Below are positions 1-5,788 of a stretch of DNA of 5,788 bases, one piece after another. Origin of the DNA: Pirellulaceae bacterium (GTDB taxonomy: Bacteria; Planctomycetota; Planctomycetia; Pirellulales; Pirellulaceae); contig JASLRF010000046.1 in NCBI GenBank assembly GCA_030744095.1, positions 1-5,788 on the forward strand, written 5' to 3'. How positions within the stretch are numbered: the first letter of the stretch is position 1; each line of letters starts with the position of its first letter. The notes beneath the pieces were generated by a model. The model was not told the origin of the DNA and did not search any database. It saw only the letters and a list, made by a program, of their open reading frames with translations. A program made the translations under genes and the position numbers.

Positions 1-2
1 GT

Positions 3-80
3 GGACAGGCATTTCACGCGCTCGTGGAGACCTTCGGTCGGCGTGGTGTTGTGGTCGGGAGACCGCATCACAACAAGTGA
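3..80 (+). CDS. possible 3' end of an unidentified gene (partial)
   Basis: Reading from base 3, 25 codons stay open to a TGA at 78-80. The peptide begins GQAFHALVETFGRRGVVVG and ends in PHHNK, which looks like the tail of a globular protein. The other two forward frames are also open for a similar or longer stretch (to 90 in frame 1, to about 150 in frame 2), but their translations are rich in Arg, Ser, Cys and Trp and look less protein-like. The piece is too short to assign a family. The choice of frame rests on residue composition only, and this stretch could equally be non-coding. Confidence 0.25.
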   Translation, partial: GQAFHALVETFGRRGVVVGRPHHNK

Positions 81-253
81 CACGATGTGAAAACACAGCA
101 AACCAACAACTTAAGAGCTGTACGATCTCCTTGGGGAGAAGAACAGGATGATGCTGCGGAGCCACACGGAATGTAGTGCCACCGCCACAGGGAGCATGAA
201 GTGTCTTGGCCCGGGTGCCAACTGGGACGAAACCGCTTTTTTGTGAGGTACAC

Positions 254-279
254 TATAGATAGGACAACCGGAACAGGAG
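254..279 (+). promoter_or_regulatory. candidate -10 box and Shine-Dalgarno for the 288-653 gene
   Basis: TATAGAT at 254-260 resembles a -10 element, and AGGAG at 275-279 lies 8 bases before the GTG start at 288. No good -35 hexamer sits at the standard distance, so the promoter part is weak. The ribosome binding site is convincing and decides the start. An ATG at 281 is only one base past AGGAG and opens a 25-codon frame. A TGA at 282-284 lies in the gene's own frame and rules out any earlier start. The rest of 81-287 shows no gene. It holds a short inverted repeat, TTGGC (206-210) and GCCAA (217-221), and a six-T run at 237-242 that is not positioned as a terminator. Confidence 0.35.
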
Positions 280-287
280 CATGAGTC

Positions 288-653
288 GTGGCATCAAATT
301 ACTTGCACTGTCAAGCTTGCGGCAGATGGAGCAATCACGAAGAACTGTCTTATTCTGACGTCACCCGAAGTCCCAACGAAACTGAACGGAAATGGAAAGC
401 AAGGTCAGCAGTTGCTGCCAGCGACCGGAGAAAAGAGTTCACAGAGCACTGTCCAAATGGATTCGTCAGGTATCGTCAGTGCGAGCAATGTGACGAGATT
501 TGGCAGTCGATAGAATTGCCGGTTGATTTTGTAGACGGACTTGTCGAGGCGATGACACTATATGCTGAACATTCAGACGAGCAGGAAGTGAAGCTGAAGA
601 GACTAATCGCCTGGGCAGATTCGCCTCAAGCGCTTGATCTTCCTGTTCCGTAA
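288..653 (+). CDS. hypothetical small protein with paired CxxC zinc-ribbon-like knuckles
   Basis: This is a complete 121-residue protein with a GTG start, an AGGAG eight bases upstream, and a TAA stop at 651-653. It has two CxxC pairs, C8/C11 (HCQACGRW) and C65/C68 (RQCEQCDEIW), plus C55 preceded by H54. The roughly 50-residue gap between the pairs is charged and rich in Lys and Arg. Two knuckles of this type usually hold one zinc ion in a zinc ribbon. The second knuckle, basic residues then CxxC then an aromatic and a Glu, recalls the end of the NrdR zinc ribbon, but no ATP-cone follows; the remaining 50 residues look helical and acidic (VDGLVEAMTLYAEH). There is no signal peptide or membrane segment, so it is probably cytoplasmic. 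A nucleic-acid or protein-binding role is inference. I do not recognise the family. The gene is alone and converges on the beta-propeller gene 90 bases downstream. Confidence 0.8.
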   Translation: MASNYLHCQACGRWSNHEELSYSDVTRSPNETERKWKARSAVAASDRRKEFTEHCPNGFVRYRQCEQCDEIWQSIELPVDFVDGLVEAMTLYAEHSDEQEVKLKRLIAWADSPQALDLPVP

Positions 654-666
654 CTCCAGACAGCCA

Positions 667-736
667 CCTTCATCGGATCGCACCTCCCATTCTTGCGCTC
701 TTGGGCTCGACGAGATGCGCTGAGAACGGATGAAGG
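667..736. repeat. 8-bp inverted repeat between convergent genes
   Basis: CCTTCATC at 667-674 is matched by its reverse complement GATGAAGG at 729-736, with a 54-base gap. It fills most of the space between the two converging stop codons at 653 and 743. No compact GC-rich stem with a T-run is present on either strand, so I do not call a classical terminator. Chance is a reasonable explanation. Confidence 0.2.
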
Positions 737-742
737 AGAGTT

Positions 743-2230
743 CTACGGTCTCGAACTGCTCTCCTTCGTTTCCGATCCAATCGCGATAAGATGCTTTTGG
801 GTGCGAACGATAAACAGCCCGCCGGCGATTGCAGGCGTCGAGAGACAGTATTCACCGACGGTGTGGGTGCCGGCAACCTCGAATTTCGGTCCCGCATTAA
901 TTGAGATGACCACACCAGACTCGGCGGTGGCGTAGATCTTGCCGTCGGCCGCGACGGGTGAAGCGGTAAAGCTTATTGCTGTACTGTTGCCGCATCGCCG
1001 CCGGTACATTCGTTTGCCGGCCTTTGCGTTGTAGCAGGTGAAGACACCATTGTTGCCACACGTATACAGGTAGTCCCCGTAAAGAATGGGCGTTGGAAGG
1101 TACGGCCCGCCACGGGATGTGCTCCACTCGATGTGTTCATTCGAATCTTCGTCCTCTCCTAACGTGATATCTCCCGCCGCATTCAGCCGAACAGCGTAGA
1201 TCGGTTGAATGGGCCGGTAGCCGCTGGTCACGAAGATCAGGTCGCGACCTACGATAGGTGTGGGCACCGTGATCGCGGCGTTCCCGGCCAGCTTCCACAG
1301 TTCCCTGCCCGTGCGCGCGTCATAGCCGCGCACGTGATTCGTGGCGTTCGTGATCAAGAGCGGCAGGCAGGCAGTTTCGTGAACGGTGGGAGTGCCCCAA
1401 GACGGAAGTTCGTCACGTGGCATTCGCCAGATCTCTTTGCCGCTTTCAATTTCAAATGCGGCGATAAACGACTCTTGTTGAATGTCACATTGAACGATGA
1501 CGGTGCTTTGGTAGATGATCGGCGAGCTCCCGAAGCCCCACTGATAGTCCGCGTCGTCGAAGGCGCCGCTATCGAGCACACCCAGGTTGGTTTCCCAGAG
1601 CAGCTTGCCGTCCATGTCGAAGCAGCTGAACTGGCCCGAATTAAAGAGCGCCACCACGTGTTTTCCATCTGTGGCAGGCGTCGAATTCGCTTGGCTCGAC
1701 TTCAAGTGACGCCTGATCGGCGGGACGCCCTCATCTGCCACTCGGTGCCAGAGCACACGACCTGTAACTCGATCCACACAATACAGACGCCACGAGTGTT
1801 CTGATGTGTCATTGGCTGCGTCGCCCGCGCCGTACAGCCCGATTCGCACCTCGGTGTTGCCGGCACTGCTGACAGCCGTTGTGACGAACACTTTGTCCTT
1901 CCAAACAATTGGGCACGAGTTGGCCAATCCCGGGATCGCCGTCTTCCAACGCACGCCTTCACCTTTTGTCACATCCCACTGTTCGGGAAGGTCTTGACCA
2001 ACGGCGATCCCCCGCGCGCCTCGACCGCGAAACGACGGCCAAGTGTCGTGCGCGGCAACGCCGTTGTCACGCGTCCAATCGTTCGCATCGGTGACGACTT
2101 GAACTGGCTCGGCTGAGAGATCGCCACGGCGCGCTGCATCGATCAGCTTACTTTCTTTTTCGTCTGCGCTCCCAACGGCGACCAACAGGTGAATCACTGC
2201 GACAAAGACAAAGCACGAATTGCGTTTCAT
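743..2230 (-). CDS. secreted PQQ-like beta-propeller repeat protein (BamB/quinoprotein-like fold)
   Basis: This is a 495-residue protein. The ATG at 2230-2228 is preceded by AGGAG (2244-2240 on this strand) at 9-base spacing and opens a clean signal peptide: MKRN, a hydrophobic stretch to about residue 19, and likely cleavage after GSA (22). An in-frame ATG at 2320 would add 30 residues before the signal and has no comparable support. After a linker, WPSFRG (64-69) starts the propeller. Blade motifs of the 'x-x-x-G-x-x-x-W' type recur: VRWKTAIPG (93-101), DRVTGRVLW (153-161), DMDGKLLW (205-212), IESGKEIW (261-268), DARTGRELW (304-312) and NAKAGKRMY (401-409), with strands such as STPATDGKHVVAL between them. 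Proteins of this type are abundant in planctomycetes and act as periplasmic or surface binding scaffolds. No vicinal Cys pair or other quinoprotein-dehydrogenase hallmark is visible, so enzymatic PQQ use is doubtful. The mature part has about nine cysteines, which could form disulfides. The partner is unknown. Confidence 0.9.
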   Translation of the reverse strand: MKRNSCFVFVAVIHLLVAVGSADEKESKLIDAARRGDLSAEPVQVVTDANDWTRDNGVAAHDTWPSFRGRGARGIAVGQDLPEQWDVTKGEGVRWKTAIPGLANSCPIVWKDKVFVTTAVSSAGNTEVRIGLYGAGDAANDTSEHSWRLYCVDRVTGRVLWHRVADEGVPPIRRHLKSSQANSTPATDGKHVVALFNSGQFSCFDMDGKLLWETNLGVLDSGAFDDADYQWGFGSSPIIYQSTVIVQCDIQQESFIAAFEIESGKEIWRMPRDELPSWGTPTVHETACLPLLITNATNHVRGYDARTGRELWKLAGNAAITVPTPIVGRDLIFVTSGYRPIQPIYAVRLNAAGDITLGEDEDSNEHIEWSTSRGGPYLPTPILYGDYLYTCGNNGVFTCYNAKAGKRMYRRRCGNSTAISFTASPVAADGKIYATAESGVVISINAGPKFEVAGTHTVGEYCLSTPAIAGGLFIVRTQKHLIAIGSETKESSSRP

Positions 2231-2464
2231 AGCCGTGTTCTCCTTTCCGTGCAAAGAACTTTCTCCCTTGCAGACCACTGAGCAAAGTAGCATAACATGT
2301 CCTGGGCTCCACGATGTCATGCGACATTGACAACTTTGCCAATGAGGGAAGCGTAGGAGAATTCAGCCTACAACGATCGATTCGATGCAGAGGAAGCGAG
2401 TCAAAGATCAAGTGATGGAACTCGGTCATTCGCGTTTCGCACGCAAACAAGAGGACACGAACAG
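2231..2464. promoter_or_regulatory. divergent intergenic region with candidate promoters and a small palindrome
   Basis: This 234-bp gap separates the starts of the beta-propeller (-) and M19-type (+) genes and must hold both leaders. On the minus strand, TGTTATGCT (2297-2289) looks like an extended -10 and would give a leader of about 50 bases. On the plus strand, TTGACA at 2327-2332 matches a -35 consensus but has no good -10 at 16-18 bases. Between them lies ATGTC (2314-2318) and its inverse GACAT (2323-2327). A second pairing, TGTCA (2315-2319) with TGACA (2328-2332), overlaps the -35-like hexamer; a repressor site there would be able to affect both genes. Shine-Dalgarno sequences lie at 2240-2244 (-) and 2451-2455 (GAGGA, +). 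All promoter calls are by eye and weak. Confidence 0.35.
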
Positions 2465-3796
2465 ATGAAGAGACGCACTTTTCTGAAGGCGGTTGCGGCG
2501 CTCTCGTCGGCAAGTGGGCTGAAACTTGGACGGGCTGGTCAGTCGGATGGAACTAGTGGTGTCGCCGGTCTGACCGAACGGCTCAACCCGAAGATCCAAC
2601 AGGCGCGCGAGGTGGCGCTAAACATTCTCAAACCCTCGAAGAAAGAGCTGGAACGGGGATTCCGTCTGCACGCCGAGTCACTCGTGTTTGATGCCTACGG
2701 ATTCTCGCCGAGAGCAGCAGTTGATGGAACGTCACTAGCGGCGGCAATCGAGGCGGGCGCGTCGGACGTCGAACTGAAGGACCTGCGCGAGGAGATGTCC
2801 ATGACACGCTATGTTCACGATGCCGCCGAGCGACAGGAATACCGCGATGCGTGGCGAGCCTCGGGTGTCACATGCATCTTCCAGAACGCTGGCGAGGAAG
2901 GTCAGGATCCGTTGCGGTTGATGAAACGGCTGGCACGCTTCACATACGCCACCGACATGCTCCGCGACCTGGTGTCGAAGGCGGCTGTCCCCGACGATAT
3001 CGTCGAAGCCAAGCGGCGGCGGCGCCATTGCCTGTACCTCACCGGAAACGGCGTGCCGCTCACGCAACAGTGGGTGTCCGTGCCGGATGAGCTGCGTTAC
3101 CTCCGCGTGTTCTATCAACTCGGCATCCGCATGATGCACCTGACTTACCAGCGGCGGAACATGATTGGCGATGGATGTGGCGAAGAGTCAGATGCCGGTT
3201 TGAGTGATTTCGGCCGCCGAGTGATTGCAGAGATGAACCGAGTTGGCGTGATTCCAGACTGCGCGCACTCCGGTTGGCAAACGAGCCTGGAATCAGCGGA
3301 GGTCACGGAGAAACCGGTCGTCGCCAGCCACACAACGTGCGCGGCTCTCGATTCGAACCCTCACGCCCGCAGCAAACCAGACAACGTAATCCGTGCGATC
3401 GCGGAGACGGGCGGCTACGTTGGCATCTGCTGTATTCCGCGTTTTCTGCGCGGCAAAGGTGACATCAGCGCGCTGCTGGATCACATCGACTACGCCGCAA
3501 AGAAGTTTGGCGTCGACCACGTGGCGATCGGCACCGATGTGGCTTATTCGTCTCAGAACTCCGCTGCCGAGCAAAAGAAAATCCCTCGTCTTCGCCGGGG
3601 CCGCGCCGATTTCCGCTCACTCTGGCCTGCCGATGCGTTCCAAACATCGCCACAAATGCGTGACAGTGTTGTGTGGACGAACTGGCCGCTGTTCTCCGTC
3701 GGCCTGGTGCAGCGCGGGCATTCGGATGAGGATATACGCAAGATCATCGGAGGGAATGTGATGCGCGTGGCACGTGAAGCCTTCAAGCGAACGTAA
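2465..3796 (+). CDS. Tat-exported M19 (renal/membrane dipeptidase) superfamily protein, divergent metal site
   Basis: This is a 443-residue protein. Its ATG lies 9 bases after GAGGA. RRTFLK at 3-8 followed by a modest hydrophobic run is a twin-arginine signal, so it should be folded and then exported. M19 family signatures are clear in the second half: SDFGRRVIAEMNRVGVIPDCAHSG (247-270, split here only as a region), VVASHTTC (285-292), NPHARS (298-303), IRAIAETGGYVGI (309-321), DHVAIGTD (351-358) and IIGGNVMRVA (427-436). Known M19 enzymes are two-zinc dipeptidases. By manual alignment to human renal dipeptidase, the ligands His198 and His219 correspond to H268 and H289, Arg230 to R302 and Asp288 to D358. 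The N-terminal DxHxD motif reads DAYGF (76-80), so its His and Asp become Tyr78 and Phe80. The bridging Glu125 region reads TGNG with Asn195, and substrate-binding His152 maps to Tyr228. Dipeptidase activity is therefore doubtful. It may be a lineage-specific subfamily with another metal site or substrate, or a pseudoenzyme. It is divergent from the beta-propeller gene. Confidence 0.87.
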   Translation: MKRRTFLKAVAALSSASGLKLGRAGQSDGTSGVAGLTERLNPKIQQAREVALNILKPSKKELERGFRLHAESLVFDAYGFSPRAAVDGTSLAAAIEAGASDVELKDLREEMSMTRYVHDAAERQEYRDAWRASGVTCIFQNAGEEGQDPLRLMKRLARFTYATDMLRDLVSKAAVPDDIVEAKRRRRHCLYLTGNGVPLTQQWVSVPDELRYLRVFYQLGIRMMHLTYQRRNMIGDGCGEESDAGLSDFGRRVIAEMNRVGVIPDCAHSGWQTSLESAEVTEKPVVASHTTCAALDSNPHARSKPDNVIRAIAETGGYVGICCIPRFLRGKGDISALLDHIDYAAKKFGVDHVAIGTDVAYSSQNSAAEQKKIPRLRRGRADFRSLWPADAFQTSPQMRDSVVWTNWPLFSVGLVQRGHSDEDIRKIIGGNVMRVAREAFKRT

Positions 3797-3998
3797 AACG
3801 TACATTCCACTACCAACGATTGTGACGATTGCGTCGTCTTGTCGTAGCGGTAACTCCGGTGGCATTGCGGCCCAACCCAATGAATTCTGACGTTTGACGA
3901 TCACATGGCCCCGGTTGGTTTTTCGCCGAGCGATACTTCAGGGTACGCCGGCCCTTGGCGGGTGAATTGAGACGCAATCCGTCACGGGAGGATTTGAC
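3797..3998. other. intergenic leader before the glutamate synthase-like gene
   Basis: No gene is visible in these 202 bases. TTGACG at 3894-3899 could be a -35 element, but no -10 follows at the right distance. The heptamer ACGATTG occurs twice nearly in tandem (3816-3822 and 3825-3831). GGGAGGA at 3986-3992 is a strong ribosome binding site six bases before the ATG at 3999. There is no compelling terminator for the M19-type gene. GACG-ATTG-CGTC (3824-3835) is a tiny stem with no T-run, so read-through into the next gene is possible. Confidence 0.4.
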
Positions 3999-5504
3999 AT
4001 GTGGATCCTGATCGCTGTGGCTGTCGTTCTTGGCAGCATCGTGTTTTACGACATCACACAGCGCAAGCGGACAATCCTACGTAACTTTCCCATTGTCGGA
4101 CACTTTCGGTACTGGTTGGAATCGATCGGACCAGAACTGCGGCAGTATATCGTCACCAGCAACATGGAAGAGCGGCCCTTCAGCCGTGCCCAGCGGCGTT
4201 GGATTTACGCGAGCTCGAAGAAAGCGAATCAATACTTCGGCTTTGGTACGGAAGCCGATCTCGAACGGTCACCGAACCATCTTGTCATCAAGCACGCAAG
4301 CTTTCCGCTCTCGGACCCTCTCGTGGGTCAGGAGGATTATGACCCGGAGTTTCAGATCCAGTGCGCAAAAATTGTGGGTGCGTATCGCAACCGGCGGAAG
4401 GCATTTCGGCCCCAATCCGTGGTGAATATTTCCGGTATGAGCTTTGGCTCGCTGAGCGGGCGGGCGGTCGAGGCGTTCAATCGCGGCGCGAGTGCTGCTG
4501 GCTGTCTTCACAACACCGGCGAAGGTGGCGTTTCTCGCCATCATCTTCATGGCGGCGATCTCGTGTGGCAGATCGGCACCGGCTACTATGGGTGTCGCGA
4601 CAGCAGTGGTGGGTTCGACATGGCGCGCCTGTTGGATGTCGTCGCCGCCCATCCGATCAAGGCAATCGAGATCAAGCTGAGCCAAGGCGCCAAGCCAGGT
4701 GTCGGCGGATTCTTGCCGGCAGCGAAGATTACTCCTGAGATCGCAGAAGCCCGTGGCATTCCACTGGGAAAGGACTGCGCCAGTCCAGCCACACACACAG
4801 CATTCACTGGTGTCGACAGTCTCCTGGACTTCGTGGAACAGTTGGCAGAAGCATCGGGACTGCCAGTGGGAATCAAATCGGCCGTCGGCCAGCCAGATTT
4901 CTGGCAGAGTTTGACCGATCGAATGGCAGCGACGGGACGTGGCGTAGACTTCATCACCATTGACGGAGCCGAGGGTGGGACCGGTGCAGCTCCACTTGTG
5001 TTTTCCGATCATGTCGCACTCCCGCTCAAGGTTGCGCTGAGCAGAGTCTATTGCGAGTTCGCAAGACATGATCTTCACGAGAGTGTCGTTTTCAATGCCT
5101 CCGGCAAATTGGGATTTCCCGAATCTGCGCTGTTCGCTTTTGCCCTGGGTGCGGATATGGTCAGCGTCGCCCGAGAGGCGATGCTTTCGATCGGATGCAT
5201 CCAGGCACAACGCTGTCACACCGGACACTGCCCGGCTGGCATCGCAACGCAGAATCAATGGCTGATGCGTGGTCTCGATCCCACGCTCAAAGCAGCGCGA
5301 TTGACCAATTATGTCGTTGCGCTCCGTAAGGAACTGCTGCGTCTTGGTCGAGCGTGCGGAGTTTCACATCCCGCTTTGATTAGCATAGACCACTTCGAGA
5401 TTCTGAACGACCGCCTCGGTTCCACACCCGCATCGGAAATCTTCGGGTACCCATCCGACGAGTCGATGTCCCGCGTCGATGACACGGTGGTAGCTGGGCA
5501 CTAG
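3999..5504 (+). CDS. FMN-binding glutamate synthase family protein, membrane-anchored, no glutaminase domain
   Basis: This 501-residue protein has a strong ribosome binding site (GGGAGGA). Residues 2-17 form one hydrophobic membrane segment, followed by positively charged QRKR, so the body should face the cytoplasm. A conserved juxtamembrane block follows: RNFPIVGHFRYWLE (28-41), GPELRQY (44-50) and ERPFSRAQR (58-66). The rest is the FMN/iron-sulfur barrel of the glutamate synthase large subunit: SGMSFGSLS (145-153), NTGEGG (172-177), KLSQGAKPGVGG (226-237), IDGAEGGTGAAP (321-332), SGKLGFP (368-374), and C400-x5-C406-x4-C411 followed by PAGIATQ, the pattern that holds the 3Fe-4S cluster in GltB. 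The N-terminal glutamine amidotransferase domain and the C-terminal GltB beta-helix are absent. Size and layout fit the stand-alone family that includes Bacillus YerD. In true GltS this domain makes glutamate from 2-oxoglutarate and ammonia; the substrate and electron donor of the stand-alone form are not settled. All visible cofactor motifs are intact. It does not appear to share an operon with anything in the window. Confidence 0.92.
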   Translation: MWILIAVAVVLGSIVFYDITQRKRTILRNFPIVGHFRYWLESIGPELRQYIVTSNMEERPFSRAQRRWIYASSKKANQYFGFGTEADLERSPNHLVIKHASFPLSDPLVGQEDYDPEFQIQCAKIVGAYRNRRKAFRPQSVVNISGMSFGSLSGRAVEAFNRGASAAGCLHNTGEGGVSRHHLHGGDLVWQIGTGYYGCRDSSGGFDMARLLDVVAAHPIKAIEIKLSQGAKPGVGGFLPAAKITPEIAEARGIPLGKDCASPATHTAFTGVDSLLDFVEQLAEASGLPVGIKSAVGQPDFWQSLTDRMAATGRGVDFITIDGAEGGTGAAPLVFSDHVALPLKVALSRVYCEFARHDLHESVVFNASGKLGFPESALFAFALGADMVSVAREAMLSIGCIQAQRCHTGHCPAGIATQNQWLMRGLDPTLKAARLTNYVVALRKELLRLGRACGVSHPALISIDHFEILNDRLGSTPASEIFGYPSDESMSRVDDTVVAGH

Positions 5505-5561
5505 AGTGCATTCGGCGTAATTGTAGCGGGTCTTTCGTCACATAGGACTCAGAAACAAGGC

Positions 5562-5601
5562 GTCGCGCACGCTACACGTCCGTGCGACTCACACTAGTCG
5601 C
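5562..5601 (+). terminator. two overlapping, mutually exclusive hairpins after the glutamate synthase-like gene
   Basis: GTCGCGCACG (5562-5571) can pair with CGTGCGAC (5581-5588) as an 8-bp stem with a two-base bulge and a nine-base loop. GCGACT (5584-5589) can instead pair with AGTCGC (5596-5601) as a perfect 6-bp stem with a six-base loop. The two share GCGAC at 5584-5588, so only one can form at a time. They lie 57 bases past the stop codon at 5504. No T-run follows, so this is not a standard intrinsic terminator. It may be a factor-dependent or 3'-end stabilising structure, or chance in GC-rich sequence. Confidence 0.3.
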
Positions 5602-5658
5602 TGGGTCAATTTCTGGTTTTAGGGTTGAAGAAGAATTGTTGCCTGGCATAGTCGTTGA

Positions 5659-5698
5659 TCGCTCCGCGACCATAACGTTTGGTTCGCGGAGCGAACCA
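5659..5698. repeat. compound palindrome, REP-like intergenic element
   Basis: TCGCTCCGCGA (5659-5669) and TCGCGGAGCGA (5684-5694) are perfect 11-bp inverted arms around a 14-base loop; an inner CC/GG pair can extend the stem with one bulged base. The right half is itself a hairpin: TGGTTCGC (5680-5687), GGA loop, GCGAACCA (5691-5698), a perfect 8-bp stem. The left half has a weaker 4-bp version (TCGC-TCC-GCGA). The central AACGTT (5674-5679) is also palindromic. Two inverted hairpin units are the layout of REP doublets. No T-run follows, so termination is less likely. Copy number cannot be judged here. Confidence 0.55.
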
Positions 5699-5788
5699 CG
5701 ACAATCAGGCTCGACAACGCTAATTCTTAGTCTTGATAGAGCACTTGAAAAGCCCGGACACCAAACGGCAAACTTGGTTTACGCGATC

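Larger units (their letters stand above)
5505..5788. other. non-coding 3' region rich in hairpins
   Basis: No convincing gene lies in these 284 bases. A 25-residue frame on the minus strand (5649-5572, starting MPGNNSSSTLKPEID) has an ATG but only a distant purine-rich stretch upstream. At the right edge two minus-strand frames are open from the window end for about 20 codons (stopping near 5720-5730) and could be the tail of a gene transcribed leftward. They are too short to choose between. The notable content is the hairpins listed separately. Confidence 0.4.

Noticed and set aside
206..242. possible terminator: TTGGC/GCCAA stem followed by a T-run
   Set aside because: The stem is only 5 bp and ends 15 bases before the T-run, so it lacks terminator geometry.
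68..253. 61-codon minus-strand frame in the left intergenic region
   Set aside because: Its composition is dominated by Cys, Ser, Trp and Arg, with a GTG start and no clear ribosome binding site; it may be chance.
1205..1804. 199-codon open frame on the plus strand
   Set aside because: It is antisense to the beta-propeller gene, has no ribosome binding site worth noting and a charged low-complexity-like composition; it is a codon-bias shadow.
2231..2320. 30-codon N-terminal extension of the beta-propeller gene from an ATG at 2320
   Set aside because: The ATG at 2230 has a well-spaced AGGAG and starts directly with a signal peptide; the extension would bury the signal and overlaps the probable promoter.
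2148..2513. 121-codon minus-strand frame across the divergent intergenic region
   Set aside because: It overlaps the starts of both real genes and has no family resemblance or supporting ribosome binding site.
3872..3923. CCAACC ... GGTTGG followed by TTTTT as a terminator of the M19-type gene
   Set aside because: The arms are 6 bp and separated by about 35 bases; too weak to support a call.
4269..5258. 329-codon open frame on the minus strand
   Set aside because: It lies wholly antisense to the intact glutamate synthase-like gene, and its translation is Cys/Arg/Ser-rich with no recognisable motif.
5572..5649. 25-residue minus-strand peptide beginning MPGNN
   Set aside because: The only purine-rich stretch upstream is too far from the ATG, and the frame overlaps the hairpins; more likely part of a non-coding repeat region.

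Overview
The window carries four complete protein genes and probably the last codons of a fifth. It shows no RNA gene, insertion sequence, CRISPR array, phage gene or obvious defence cassette. The best guess at origin is a planctomycete-like bacterium (Pirellulaceae or a relative). The clue is a secreted PQQ-like beta-propeller with a WPSFRG-type entry motif beside a Tat-exported M19-type protein. Base composition is moderately GC-rich by eye, genes stand singly with wide gaps, and each of the four has its own Shine-Dalgarno-like sequence. The assignment is inference; there is no taxonomic marker here.

Layout from left to right: (1) 3-80, a possible 3' end of a gene entering from the left. 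(2) 288-653 (+), a 121-residue hypothetical protein with paired CxxC knuckles resembling a zinc ribbon. (3) 743-2230 (-), a secreted PQQ-like/BamB-type beta-propeller, convergent with gene 2. (4) 2465-3796 (+), a Tat-exported member of the M19 (renal/membrane dipeptidase) superfamily, transcribed divergently from gene 3 across a 234-bp shared upstream region. (5) 3999-5504 (+), a membrane-anchored, FMN-binding stand-alone glutamate synthase domain with a three-cysteine iron-sulfur motif. (6) 5505-5788, non-coding as far as can be seen, with two overlapping hairpins and a strong compound palindrome that looks like a dispersed intergenic (REP-like) element.

Genes 3 and 4 are both predicted to be exported and are divergent, so they may be co-regulated, but nothing in the sequence proves a joint pathway. 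Gene 5 has its own leader and ribosome binding site and is a housekeeping-like redox protein of uncertain substrate.

I see no convincing new multi-gene system. The most interesting points are the M19-type protein, where the N-terminal metal-binding residues of the classical enzyme appear to be replaced while the C-terminal half of the active site is kept; the REP-like compound palindrome at 5659-5698; and the small zinc-ribbon protein.
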